From contig NZ_FXXL01000006.1 in the NCBI RefSeq assembly GCF_900184685.1, forward strand, positions 496,001 through 560,000: a stretch of 64,000 nucleotides of DNA, given 5' to 3'. Positions 18,514 through 27,445 of this stretch are shown here, piece after piece; positions within the stretch are counted from its first letter, which is position 1, and each line of letters opens with the position of its first letter. The position numbers and the translations under genes are program-made. Below the pieces are notes generated by a model, which saw only the letters and a list, made by a program, of their open reading frames with translations, was not told the DNA's origin and did not search any database. The stretch is from Butyricimonas sp. Marseille-P3923. GTDB taxonomy: Bacteria; Bacteroidota; Bacteroidia; Bacteroidales; Marinifilaceae.

Positions 18514-19641
18514 ATGAATATAGCCATGGTAGACCTTCACGGGCAATACGAACGTATTCGGGAAGAGATAAACCACGCCATACAGGAAGTCCTCGACTCT
18601 GCGGCATTTATCAACGGACCGCAAGTAAAACAATTTGAACAACACCTCGCGGAATACAATCAAGTGGAGCACGCGATAACTTGCGCGAACGGAACCGATG
18701 CCCTGCAAATTGCCTTGATGACCTTAGGCTTACAACCGGGTGACGAAGTGATTGTGCCCGTGCATACCTACGTGGCAACGGCGGAAGTGATTGCCTTACT
18801 GCATTTAGTACCCGTGTTTGCGGATTGTGTGGCAGACCGCTTTACGATAGACGTTACCCGGATTGAAGAAAAAATCACCCCCCGCACGAAAGCCATCGTA
18901 CCTGTTCACCTGTACGGTCAATGTGCCGACATGGAGCCTTTGATGGAAATTGCCAAACGCCACAACCTCTTCGTGGTGGAGGATGCCGCGCAATCCATCG
19001 GGGCGGAGTACACTTTCAGCGACGGACAGAAACTGAAATCCGGGTGTATCGGCGATATCGGCACCACTTCATTTTTCCCGTCCAAGAACTTGGGATGCTA
19101 CGGGGACGGCGGAGCCTTATTTATCCGGGACGCCCGACTGGCAGAACGTGCCCGCATGATTGCCAATCACGGGCAAAAGATTAAATACCACCACGATATC
19201 GTGGGTTGCAATTCCCGGCTGGACACGTTACAAGCCGCCATTCTCGACGTGAAATTACGTTATCTCCGCGAATACACTGCCGCCCGTAACCGGGTTGCCG
19301 ACAAATACGACGAGGGACTGGCTTCCGTCAAAGGCATTCTACTTCCCGCCCGAGCAGCCAATAGCACGCACGCGTTCCACCAGTACACGATACGAGTGGC
19401 GGACAAACGCCGGGATGAACTGAAAACTTTCCTGCAATCCCAAGGCATCCCGAGCATGATATATTACCCGGTTCCTTTACACCTGCAACAAGCCTACCTC
19501 CGCGAAGGACAAGGGAAAGGCTCGTACCCCGTGTCGGAGCAACTGAGCGAAGAGGTACTATCCCTGCCCATCCACACGGAAATGAAACCAGAGGTTCAAG
19601 AATATATCATACAACAAATACACGCGTTTTTTAATCAATAA
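18514..19641 (+). CDS. wbpE: WbpE-like UDP-sugar 3-aminotransferase (DegT/DnrJ family)
   Basis: 375-residue PLP-dependent sugar aminotransferase that converts a UDP-2-acetamido-3-keto-glucuronic acid to the 3-amino sugar, using glutamate. Visible family motifs: CANGTDALQIAL (PLP phosphate binding), VEDAAQSIGA (Asp to pyridine N), and the Schiff-base lysine in TSFFPSKNLGCYGDGG. NSRLDTLQAAIL near residue 233 also matches. The keto substrate is made by a WbpB-type oxidase, which is not encoded in this window. The gene starts 19 bp after wbpD and ends 10 bp before the 2-epimerase gene. Confidence 0.93.
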   Translation: MNIAMVDLHGQYERIREEINHAIQEVLDSAAFINGPQVKQFEQHLAEYNQVEHAITCANGTDALQIALMTLGLQPGDEVIVPVHTYVATAEVIALLHLVPVFADCVADRFTIDVTRIEEKITPRTKAIVPVHLYGQCADMEPLMEIAKRHNLFVVEDAAQSIGAEYTFSDGQKLKSGCIGDIGTTSFFPSKNLGCYGDGGALFIRDARLAERARMIANHGQKIKYHHDIVGCNSRLDTLQAAILDVKLRYLREYTAARNRVADKYDEGLASVKGILLPARAANSTHAFHQYTIRVADKRRDELKTFLQSQGIPSMIYYPVPLHLQQAYLREGQGKGSYPVSEQLSEEVLSLPIHTEMKPEVQEYIIQQIHAFFNQ

Positions 19642-19651
19642 TACCCGTTCC

Positions 19652-20713
19652 ATGAACATTATCACCATCGTAGGGGCAAGACCTCAATTCGTGAAAGCGG
19701 CAGTAGTCAGCCGGGAAATCAGCACTCGCGACGATATTCACGAAACCATCATACACACGGGGCAACACTTCGACCCCAATATGAGTGATTTGTTTTTCGA
19801 GGAAATGCGGATTCCCGCTCCCGGTTACAACCTCAATATCAACAGCCTGAGTCACGGTGCCATGACCGGTAAGATGCTTGAAGAAATCGAAAAGGTACTT
19901 ATAGACAAGAAACCGGACTGGGTGCTTGTATACGGGGACACGAACTCCACCCTCGCCGGGGCTCTTGCTGCGAAGAAATTACATATCCGGGTAGCACACG
20001 TGGAAGCCGGGTTGCGTTCATTCAACATGACCATGCCGGAAGAAATCAACCGGATTCTGACAGACCGCGTTTCCGATATCCTTTTCTGCCCGACGGAAAC
20101 GGCTATCCGCAACCTGCAAAACGAAGGCTTCGACCATTTCGACTCCCGTGTCGTGCTATCGGGAGATGTCATGCTGGACGCCGCCCTCTTCTATCGGCAA
20201 TACAGCCGTCCGCCACAAATCGAACTGAAGCGGGATTTCGTACTCGCCACCCTGCACCGGGCTGAAAACACGGATACTCCCGAATACTTGTCGGAAATTA
20301 TCCGGGCACTGGAAACGATTTCACGGGAGCAAGACGTCCTTCTCCCCCTTCATCCCCGTACCCGGGCAAAACTGGAGGCTTCCGGCTATAATACCCGACT
20401 CTCCCCCATTCGTTTCATCGACCCCGTGGGATACCTTGAAATGATTCACTTGCTGGACAAATGCTCGCTCGTCATGACGGATAGCGGGGGCTTACAAAAA
20501 GAGGCTTTCTTCTTCCGGAAATATTGTATCACGCTCCGGAACGAAACGGAATGGACTGAACTCGTTGACCACGGTTACAATGCCTTGGCGGGAAATTCAT
20601 ACGACAGAATTATCCAAGCCTACCGGGAGCAACCGCATCCTGACTTTTCTACCCCCCTGTACGGTGACGGACATGCCGCGAAAGTGATTGTCGATACTTT
20701 AATCGAGGCGTAA
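19652..20713 (+). CDS. wbpI: WbpI-like UDP-2,3-diacetamido-glucuronate 2-epimerase
   Basis: 353-residue non-hydrolysing UDP-GlcNAc 2-epimerase superfamily member. Motifs: IVGARPQFVKA at the N-terminus, IHTGQHFDPNMS, VYGDTNSTLAG, HVEAGLRSFNMTMPEEINR, LPLHPRT, and DSGGLQKEAFFF. The general family includes WecB, but the neighbours WbpD and WbpE and the close motif match point to WbpI, which makes UDP-2,3-diacetamido-2,3-dideoxy-mannuronic acid. The stop codon is one base before the ATG of the next gene, showing tight coupling. WecB activity remains an alternative that sequence alone does not exclude. Confidence 0.9.
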   Translation: MNIITIVGARPQFVKAAVVSREISTRDDIHETIIHTGQHFDPNMSDLFFEEMRIPAPGYNLNINSLSHGAMTGKMLEEIEKVLIDKKPDWVLVYGDTNSTLAGALAAKKLHIRVAHVEAGLRSFNMTMPEEINRILTDRVSDILFCPTETAIRNLQNEGFDHFDSRVVLSGDVMLDAALFYRQYSRPPQIELKRDFVLATLHRAENTDTPEYLSEIIRALETISREQDVLLPLHPRTRAKLEASGYNTRLSPIRFIDPVGYLEMIHLLDKCSLVMTDSGGLQKEAFFFRKYCITLRNETEWTELVDHGYNALAGNSYDRIIQAYREQPHPDFSTPLYGDGHAAKVIVDTLIEA

Positions 20714-20714
20714 G

Positions 20715-22010
20715 ATGAAAAAGAAAGTTTTGATTATTACCTACTATTGGCCGCCAAGCGGGGGACCGGGAGTGCAACGGGTGCTAAACTTCGCGAAATA
20801 CCTGCCCAAGTACGGGTGGGAACCCGTGATACTGACCGTCAGAAAAGGCGAGTATCCCGCTAAAGACCCCTCGTTGGAAAAAGAAATCCCGTCGCACCTA
20901 AAGGTGTACAAAACAAAAACTTTCGAACCGTTCTCCATTTTCAAACTGGTTTCCGGCAAAAAGAAGGACGACGCAATCGGGACCTATATTCTCTCCGAGA
21001 AAAGCCCGAACCTCGTCACCCGCCTCTCCAAATGGATTCGGCTCAACCTCTTCATCCCCGATGCCCGTGTCGGCTGGAAACGTTACGCCGTGAGGGAAGG
21101 AAAGAAAATCATCCGGTCGGAAAACATTGATTTGATTCTCACCTCCTCTCCTCCCCATTCGTTGCAACTAATCGGTCAAGCCCTTGCCCGAAAAACGGGG
21201 AAACCGTGGATTGCCGACTATCGCGACCCGTGGAAAGAGGTCGTTTACAACCAAAACTTGAAAAGGAGTGCCCGTGCCGAGCGTAAAGACCGTCGTCTGG
21301 AACACGACGCCTTGAATGCCGCCGATGGCATCGTGTCCATCAGCAAGGACATCCTGCAATTGCTCGAAAGCAAACGCGAAAAACCGCGAAACGGTTGTCT
21401 GGTCTTCAACGGTTACGACAACCGTCCGGCTCCCCTCCCGCGTAACGACTGCCCCGTGATTACTTACACGGGAGTACTTTCAGTCACCCGTATCCCGACA
21501 CCCTTACTCCCCGCCCTTCGGGAATTGCGGGAAGAAAATATACGGTTCCGGCTGAAATTCATCGGGAACACCTGCCCCGAACTGCGACAACTCGTGGAGG
21601 AAAACGGGCTGACAGCCGACACGGAATACATATCCTATCTCCCTCACGACGAATCGATACGCCATATCAACTCGTCCGACGCCCTGTTACTTGTTATTGA
21701 TAACGTACCGAACAACAAGGGCATCCTTACCGGAAAATTGTTCGAGTACATCGGGGCTCAACGTTCCATCCTCGCCATCGGCAATACCGAGGGTGAAGCC
21801 CGCCATATTATCGACGAATGTCAATGCGGGGAAATGGTCGACTACAATGACACGGAAGGTGCCAAAAGAATATTACGCAAGCTCCACGAGGCATGGCAAC
21901 GTCAAACACCCGCCTACTCGTTCTCGAACAGTTCCCGTTATTCCCGCGAGGCAACCACCGGGGAGCTGGCTCATTTCATGAATCACGTGCTTTCCCGGCA
22001 CACGAAATAA
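20715..22010 (+). CDS. Glycosyltransferase, GT4/GT-B family
   Basis: 431-residue cytoplasmic glycosyltransferase. The N-terminal domain begins ITYYWPPSGGPGVQRV, the glycine-rich acceptor loop seen in WcaI-like GT4 enzymes, and contains IADYRDPWKE. The C-terminal donor domain has VITYTGVLS, followed by KGILTGKLFEYIGAQRSILAIG near residue 340, the region that normally binds the nucleotide sugar. It starts 1 bp after the wbpI stop. It probably transfers a sugar during repeat-unit assembly; donor and linkage are not readable. Confidence 0.9.
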   Translation: MKKKVLIITYYWPPSGGPGVQRVLNFAKYLPKYGWEPVILTVRKGEYPAKDPSLEKEIPSHLKVYKTKTFEPFSIFKLVSGKKKDDAIGTYILSEKSPNLVTRLSKWIRLNLFIPDARVGWKRYAVREGKKIIRSENIDLILTSSPPHSLQLIGQALARKTGKPWIADYRDPWKEVVYNQNLKRSARAERKDRRLEHDALNAADGIVSISKDILQLLESKREKPRNGCLVFNGYDNRPAPLPRNDCPVITYTGVLSVTRIPTPLLPALRELREENIRFRLKFIGNTCPELRQLVEENGLTADTEYISYLPHDESIRHINSSDALLLVIDNVPNNKGILTGKLFEYIGAQRSILAIGNTEGEARHIIDECQCGEMVDYNDTEGAKRILRKLHEAWQRQTPAYSFSNSSRYSREATTGELAHFMNHVLSRHTK

Positions 22011-22018
22011 ACAAGCCT

Positions 22019-23032
22019 ATGAAACTGAAAAATGCCTTATTCTTCGGAAAAAGATTGTTGACCGATTTCAACGAGAACAAGCATCTGGCTACTTGCACGG
22101 ACAACAAAAGCACTGAACTGACTTATTATTATTTTCTTTTTGAAGAGGACAAAATCAACACGCGGGGCGGCAACCACCCGTTCCAATTTGATGAAGCGGG
22201 TATTCCCCTCGTGCACTCCTACATCGACGTGGTTGACGGAAAAGGATATTACTATTACCCAATCACCATCGGGCAATACGCTTTAGCCGTGTTTCATAGC
22301 TGGCTCAAAACACATGATAGCGAAAAGAAAGCCTATTTCCTCCGTTTTGCCGATTGGTTCATGCAGCAACGGGAGGAATCGCCCGAATTGGGTTGTTACT
22401 GGCTGACCGAAACCGCCAAACCGGAATACCGTGTCACCACCCCGTGGAAATCGGCATTCACCCAAAGCCGAGCTATCTCTATCCTCTTGCGGGCATGGCA
22501 AATGACACAAAACACGGAATACCTGCACGCGGCAACACTTGCCCTTATCCCTTTCACGAAAGATATATCCGAAGGCGGTGTTTCCGTTGACCGGGCAATC
22601 GGCGAAACATTCTATGAAGAGTACACGGCCGCCTACCCTACCCGCGTGTTGGACGGACATATATTCTCGCTCTTCGGTCTACACGATTACATTCGTGCCG
22701 TCCCGGAAGAAGTGAATCCCGACGGGCACGCCCTCGCCCTCCATCTATTCAAGGAAGGTGTGGAAGGGCTTATCCGCCAACTACCTAAATTCGACATGGG
22801 CTACTGGTCCCGCTTCAACCGCTGCGACCTGCCCGGTTACCCGCAAAACGACCCCTGCACTATCGGCTATCTCCGGCTGGTACGCCATCAATTGCTGGTA
22901 CTCCACCAAATCACGGGTAAAGACGAATTACGCGCGTACAGTGAAAAATTCCGCCGATACGACAATATCCGGAATATCCTGAAAATGTATCGCCATAAAT
23001 TCAAAGCTCTGAAAAAACTGAACAGGTTATAG
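22019..23032 (+). CDS. D-glucuronyl C5-epimerase C-terminal-domain protein
   Basis: 337-residue protein. ATG 22019 (8 bp after the previous stop) is used instead of an in-frame start at 21893, which would overlap the glycosyltransferase by more than 100 bp. There is no signal peptide. It resembles the catalytic C-terminal domain of heparan/heparosan glucuronyl C5-epimerase: PITIGQYALAVFHSW near the N-terminus, TPWKSAFTQSRAISILLRAW in the middle, then EEYTAAYPTRVLDGHIFSLFGLHDY and YWSRFNRCDL and a final HQLLVLHQITG. The domain is an alpha/alpha toroid that flips uronic acid C5 in a polymer. In this operon a uronic acid made by WbpD/E/I could be the target, though a lyase-like or lipid-linked substrate is also possible. 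Confidence 0.8.
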   Translation: MKLKNALFFGKRLLTDFNENKHLATCTDNKSTELTYYYFLFEEDKINTRGGNHPFQFDEAGIPLVHSYIDVVDGKGYYYYPITIGQYALAVFHSWLKTHDSEKKAYFLRFADWFMQQREESPELGCYWLTETAKPEYRVTTPWKSAFTQSRAISILLRAWQMTQNTEYLHAATLALIPFTKDISEGGVSVDRAIGETFYEEYTAAYPTRVLDGHIFSLFGLHDYIRAVPEEVNPDGHALALHLFKEGVEGLIRQLPKFDMGYWSRFNRCDLPGYPQNDPCTIGYLRLVRHQLLVLHQITGKDELRAYSEKFRRYDNIRNILKMYRHKFKALKKLNRL

Positions 23033-23053
23033 CCCCATCCCTCACCCCCATGA

Positions 23054-23181
23054 CCTAACCTTTACCCGACCACATAAATGGTGCAATGACCAATCATGAA
23101 GGTATCATAAACGTTGATTTACGTCTATGCTACGTTCATGATACGTTCATGCTACGTTCATGAGGTTAGGAAAAGGTTAAG
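23054..23181. repeat. Inverted repeat enclosing three 11-bp tandem repeats
   Basis: CCTAACCTTTACCCGACC (23054-23071) pairs with GGTTAGGAAAAGGTTAAG (23164-23181), 14 of 18 positions. Inside are three tandem 11-mers ATGMTACGTTC at 23127-23159. It fills most of the 253-bp gap between the epimerase-like gene and asnB. There is no coding frame. It could be a transcript-end or spacer element splitting the operon before the asnB promoter. Confidence 0.6.
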
Positions 23182-23238
23182 AATAGGCTGCCCAACCATA
23201 AAATAAGTATAGATATTCCGTATCTCTCATTTTTGTGT

Positions 23239-23246
23239 TACTTTTG
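23239..23246 (+). promoter_or_regulatory. Putative promoter (-7 TACTTTTG) of asnB
   Basis: TACTTTTG followed by TAAAAA matches TAnnTTTG. It lies 40 bp before the asnB ATG and just beyond the structured repeat at 23054-23181, so the asnB-GT2-GT4 genes may form a separate transcript. Confidence 0.55.
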
Positions 23247-23285
23247 TAAAAAATGCAACCGATGTCCAATTAATGAACAAAGAAT

Positions 23286-25214
23286 ATGTGCGGAATAGCC
23301 GGAATATTTGAACGCGACAAGGATAACAAAGAATTGATGTCGGAAATGCTGACCGCCATAAAACACCGCGGTCCGGATGACCAAGCCGTCTATGTCCACC
23401 GGGATTTTACTCTCGGGCATCGGCGCTTGTCCATTATCGACGTGACAACTTGCGGGAATCAACCCATATTCAACGAGGATAAAACGGTTTGCGTTATTTT
23501 CAACGGGGAAATATACAATTACGAGGAGATACGGGAAGAATTAAAAAATAAAGGACACGTGTTTTACACGGCTACCGACACGGAGGTGCTGGTTCACTTG
23601 TACGAGGAACACGGTACCGGGTTCTTCAACAAACTGAACGGTATTTTCGCTTTTGCCCTGCTGGACATGAAGAACGAGCGCTTGATTCTCGCACGGGATC
23701 ATTTCGGGGTGAAACCGCTTCACTATTTTTTGAAAGACGGCGTACTGGTATTCGGCTCGGAGCAAAAATCCATTATCCTTCATCCCAAGTACGAGCGACA
23801 ACTCAACCTGAAGGCCTTACACGTTCACTTGAACTTGCGGTACACGCAAGGCAACGAAACCCTGTTCGAGGGAATCAAACGTATCCCGCCGGCACATTAT
23901 GCCGTGTTCGAGAAAGGGTTGTTCACGGTAAAACGTTACTGGCAATTGTCTGTCGATGTCGATCGCTCCATCACGGAAGACGAAGCAAAGGAGCGGATGA
24001 ACGCGTTGATCAAACAGGCCGTGAAACGCCAGCTGGTGAGTGACGTCCCCGTGGGAGTATATCTTTCGGGAGGGTTGGATTCTTCCGCTATCGTGCAAAA
24101 GATGCATGAATTGGGAGTACCGGAAATCAACACGTTTACCATGGGATTCAACGAACCCACGGACGAGTTTCCCGACGCACAACAGCTAGCGGATTACTTT
24201 CACACGAATCATCACACGCTGAGTCTGTCGATGAACCCGATGCGACAAATGCCGCAAGTTATATGGCACGCGGAAGAACCGAAAATCAATTTGTTGCAGG
24301 GATTCAACATGTCGGCGTTCGTCCACCCCACGGTGAAAGTTGTACTGGGGGGATTAGGCGGGGACGAGCTATTTGCCGGGTACGATATTCACAAGTTCGT
24401 TTACCCGTTCAACCAATGGCACCGCCATATGCCGCGATGGATGCAACGCTTCGGACGTTGGAAGTCGGATTTTATTTTCAAACTACAAAATAATTCCAAG
24501 TCTTTGCGGTATGACGAGTACCGACGGGGAGTGCAAATGCTTCTCTCGATTGGGGACGTGGAGCGCTTTTATCTTATCCTCCGTAACGCGTGGGACTACG
24601 ACACGCCATTCTACAAGAATATTTACTCGGAGAAGTTTTTGCATCAACACCAAGCGGAACTTATTCCGGTTCACAAGGAGTTCGATAAAATTTTCAACGA
24701 CGTGAAGAACGAGAACGCACTAAATCAAGTGCTATACACGGAATTCCAGTCCAAAATGGTGAATGATTACCTGCTCACGGACGACCGGATGTCAATGGCT
24801 CATTCCGTGGAAGAACGGGTGCCTTTCCTCGACCGGGAGCTGGTGGATTTCGGGTTCTCTCTGCCCGTGGAACTTAAAATCAAGAATAACCAGACGAAGT
24901 ATCTGTTCCGGGAAGCCATGAAACCCTATCTGCCGCCCAAGATCATCACCAAGAAGAAATGGGGATTCACGGTGAACCCGTATCTCCAGTTCAAGAAGGA
25001 TTTGAAAGATACCGCCGAAAAGATTCTGACGAAGGAATACATCGAAAAACAAGGCATATTCAATTACGAATATATCCGGTATATCTTGGATTATCCGGCT
25101 CACCCGAAACTCCGGTGGCACTATAATTTCATTTGGATTATCCTAGGACTCGCGATTTGGGAACAGCAATTTATCTATAAACGGGTAGAAGATAATATTG
25201 AGGCTTATTATTAA
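23286..25214 (+). CDS. asnB: Glutamine-hydrolysing asparagine synthase-type amidotransferase
   Basis: 642-residue two-domain enzyme. The N-terminal class II glutaminase starts MCGIAGIF, with Cys2 as nucleophile after Met removal, and has IFNGEIYNY and a DTEVLVHLY block. The C-terminal synthetase has the ATP-pyrophosphatase loop SGGLDSS at 261-267. Family knowledge: AsnB makes asparagine, but close relatives in O-antigen clusters (WbpS type) amidate uronic acids. Its place among glycosyltransferases and uronic acid genes favours the sugar amidotransferase role here (inference). It is followed by a GT2 gene 11 bp downstream. Confidence 0.9.
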   Translation: MCGIAGIFERDKDNKELMSEMLTAIKHRGPDDQAVYVHRDFTLGHRRLSIIDVTTCGNQPIFNEDKTVCVIFNGEIYNYEEIREELKNKGHVFYTATDTEVLVHLYEEHGTGFFNKLNGIFAFALLDMKNERLILARDHFGVKPLHYFLKDGVLVFGSEQKSIILHPKYERQLNLKALHVHLNLRYTQGNETLFEGIKRIPPAHYAVFEKGLFTVKRYWQLSVDVDRSITEDEAKERMNALIKQAVKRQLVSDVPVGVYLSGGLDSSAIVQKMHELGVPEINTFTMGFNEPTDEFPDAQQLADYFHTNHHTLSLSMNPMRQMPQVIWHAEEPKINLLQGFNMSAFVHPTVKVVLGGLGGDELFAGYDIHKFVYPFNQWHRHMPRWMQRFGRWKSDFIFKLQNNSKSLRYDEYRRGVQMLLSIGDVERFYLILRNAWDYDTPFYKNIYSEKFLHQHQAELIPVHKEFDKIFNDVKNENALNQVLYTEFQSKMVNDYLLTDDRMSMAHSVEERVPFLDRELVDFGFSLPVELKIKNNQTKYLFREAMKPYLPPKIITKKKWGFTVNPYLQFKKDLKDTAEKILTKEYIEKQGIFNYEYIRYILDYPAHPKLRWHYNFIWIILGLAIWEQQFIYKRVEDNIEAYY

Positions 25215-25225
25215 AGGGAAAATGT

Positions 25226-26260
25226 ATGAAATATTCTATTATCATAGCCGTTTACAACCGATTGGATGAAGTGAAAGAACTTCTCGATAGTGCCGAAAGA
25301 ATAGAAGGTGATCGGGAACTTTTTGAATTTCTTTTCGTGGATGACGGTTCGAAAGACGGTTTTCGGGAATTTATAGAGCAATACCGTTCAGCAAGCGGTT
25401 TGCAGATTCGTGCCGTCTACCAAAAGAATCAAGGCCCGGGAGCCGCGAGAAATCACGGGATGCGGGAAGCCAAAGGAGATTATTTTATCTTCGTGGATTC
25501 GGATTGCATGTTTCCCCCGCATTGGCTACGTGAAATAGAGAAAGTACAAAACGAACACCATTACGACGCTTTCGGCGGACCCGACACGTGTCATCCCTCT
25601 TTCTCCCCTCTGTTAAAAGCGATCAATTATTCCATGACTTCTTTTATCGGCACGGGCGGCACGCGAGGAAATAAAAAACATGTCGGACGTTTCTATCCCC
25701 GGAGTTTTAACATGGGCATATCCCGCGAAGTCCATGACACGATTGGAGAGATGGGAGGTCTTCGCCACGGGCAAGACATGGATTACTCGATGCGTATATA
25801 CAATGCCGGATTCAAAGTAGGACTTATTCCTGATGCTTACGTTTACCACAAGCGACGGACAAGCATCCCGAAATTCTTCCGCCAGATATTCAACTGGGGA
25901 GTGGCACGTATCAACCTCTCCCGTCGTCACCCGCACACGTTGAAAGTGGTGCATTTGTTACCCGCAATCCTTATCCTCGGTCTGTTCGGGTTAGCCATTG
26001 TGACCTGTTTCACGGGGCTAATATTCCCGATGCGTGTCCTGTGGAGCATTGTCGGTTGCGGACTGCTGGCGGTTTGCCTGCTGGCTTTCCTTCAATCTTT
26101 GGGAAAGTATCACAGTCTCGCGGTTGCCTTCTTGTCAATCATCACGCTGTTGATTCAAGTGTTCGCATACGGATTCGGGCTTCTGTGGGGAGGGTGGAAT
26201 GCCTTGTTGGGCAAAGAAGTGAGGGGATTTTCAAAGAATTATTACGGAAATAAAAAATAA
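25226..26260 (+). CDS. Glycosyltransferase family 2 with C-terminal membrane helices
   Basis: 344-residue GT-A glycosyltransferase. The nucleotide-binding start is SIIIAVYNRLDEV, then FLFVDDGSKDG and the metal-binding DxD in FIFVDSDCMF near residue 92. RHGQDMDYSMRIYNAG corresponds to the catalytic ED-type block of this family. From about residue 245 there are three to four hydrophobic helices (LLPAILILGLFGLAIVTCF, then VLWSIVGCGLLAVCLLAFL), so the enzyme is held at the inner membrane. The next gene begins 3 bp after the stop. Confidence 0.9.
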   Translation: MKYSIIIAVYNRLDEVKELLDSAERIEGDRELFEFLFVDDGSKDGFREFIEQYRSASGLQIRAVYQKNQGPGAARNHGMREAKGDYFIFVDSDCMFPPHWLREIEKVQNEHHYDAFGGPDTCHPSFSPLLKAINYSMTSFIGTGGTRGNKKHVGRFYPRSFNMGISREVHDTIGEMGGLRHGQDMDYSMRIYNAGFKVGLIPDAYVYHKRRTSIPKFFRQIFNWGVARINLSRRHPHTLKVVHLLPAILILGLFGLAIVTCFTGLIFPMRVLWSIVGCGLLAVCLLAFLQSLGKYHSLAVAFLSIITLLIQVFAYGFGLLWGGWNALLGKEVRGFSKNYYGNKK

Positions 26261-26263
26261 GAC

Positions 26264-27445
26264 ATGAAAATAGGTGTCATATTAGATAAAGAGATCACGA
26301 GAGATCAACGGGTACTGAACGAGATCAAGGTTTTGGAAAATCACGGACACGAGATACACGTTCTCTGCCCGGATTTGCTGAATATCGGACTATCGGGGAC
26401 TATCGGTAAAACTAAAATCACACGCTTCAAGATGTCAAACAGGCAAAGAGAAATCCTGTTCGGAATCGTGAACCGTTTCCCGCTATACAACTGGATATGG
26501 CAAAAACAAATCCGCCGTTTCATAAAAAATACCGGGGTAGAAGCCTTACACACGCATGATTTGTACATGGCAAAACCCGTGTACACGGGCAGCCGCGAAT
26601 ACCGGCTCCCGATCACTCTCGACTTGCACGAGAACTTCCCGGCAGCGATACAATCCTACACGTGGGCAACGACTTTCCCGAAGAGTTTGCTCGTGGTTCC
26701 CAAACGCTGGGAAAAACTGGAAAAAAGATACCTTGAATATGCCGACAACATCGTCGTGTTGTGTCATAGCTTTCAAGAAGAGTTAAAACAAAAATACCCG
26801 TCACTCGCGAGAAAACGCTTCGTTATTTATCCCAACGTGCCGGACACGGAGGAACTTTTAAAACACGATACCGCTCCCGAAACAGTTGCCAAACAAGATT
26901 TTATCATGTTCTATTTCGGGGCTATCGGTGTACGCCGCGGATTGATTACCTGTTTTAAAGCGTTAAAGGAACTTGCCCCGAAATACCCGGATATAAAACT
27001 ATTGCTTATCGGCCCTATTGACAAAGGGGATAAAGAAGTATTCAAGACCTATATGAATGATCCTCAAATAAAAGAGCAAATCATTTACCACAAATGGAAG
27101 GATCTGTCCGAGTTTCCCGTTTTTGCCCGCCAATCCGCTATCGGGTTATCCCCTTTAATCAAGAATCCGCAACATGATTCCGGTATTGCCAACAAGGTTT
27201 ACCAATACATGCTGTTTGAAACTCCCGTACTGGTGTCGGATTGTACCCCCCAGTTGGAATTAATCGAAGAAACCGGAGGCGGAATGGTATTCCGGAACGA
27301 GGACGTGGGCGACCTCACGGAAAAAATCATCTATCTCTATCAACACCCGGAAGAACGGAAACGCATGGGAGAGAACGGGAAGAAAGCCGTGTTGGAAAAA
27401 TACAACTCGGTAGTGGCAGGCAACACGTTGAATACGATATACTAA
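26264..27445 (+). CDS. Glycosyltransferase, GT4/GT-B family
   Basis: 393-residue GT-B glycosyltransferase. N-terminal domain: MKIGVILDKEITRDQRVLNE, HTHDLYMAKP and DLHENFPAA. C-terminal donor domain: FYFGAIGVRRGL, then DSGIANKVYQYMLFETPVLVSD, then the end-helix motif around HPEERKRMGENG. It ends the plus-strand polysaccharide operon and its stop codon overlaps the stop codon of the convergent NodB-like gene by 4 bp (27442-27445), so no intergenic terminator exists between the two operons. Confidence 0.9.
   Translation: MKIGVILDKEITRDQRVLNEIKVLENHGHEIHVLCPDLLNIGLSGTIGKTKITRFKMSNRQREILFGIVNRFPLYNWIWQKQIRRFIKNTGVEALHTHDLYMAKPVYTGSREYRLPITLDLHENFPAAIQSYTWATTFPKSLLVVPKRWEKLEKRYLEYADNIVVLCHSFQEELKQKYPSLARKRFVIYPNVPDTEELLKHDTAPETVAKQDFIMFYFGAIGVRRGLITCFKALKELAPKYPDIKLLLIGPIDKGDKEVFKTYMNDPQIKEQIIYHKWKDLSEFPVFARQSAIGLSPLIKNPQHDSGIANKVYQYMLFETPVLVSDCTPQLELIEETGGGMVFRNEDVGDLTEKIIYLYQHPEERKRMGENGKKAVLEKYNSVVAGNTLNTIY

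Noticed and set aside
21893-22018. Upstream in-frame start for the C5-epimerase-like gene
   Set aside because: It would overlap the glycosyltransferase gene by more than 100 bp and adds a peptide unlike the family; ATG 22019 is preferred.
23127-23159. Possible CRISPR-like array
   Set aside because: Only three 11-bp units without spacers and no cas genes; a simple tandem repeat.
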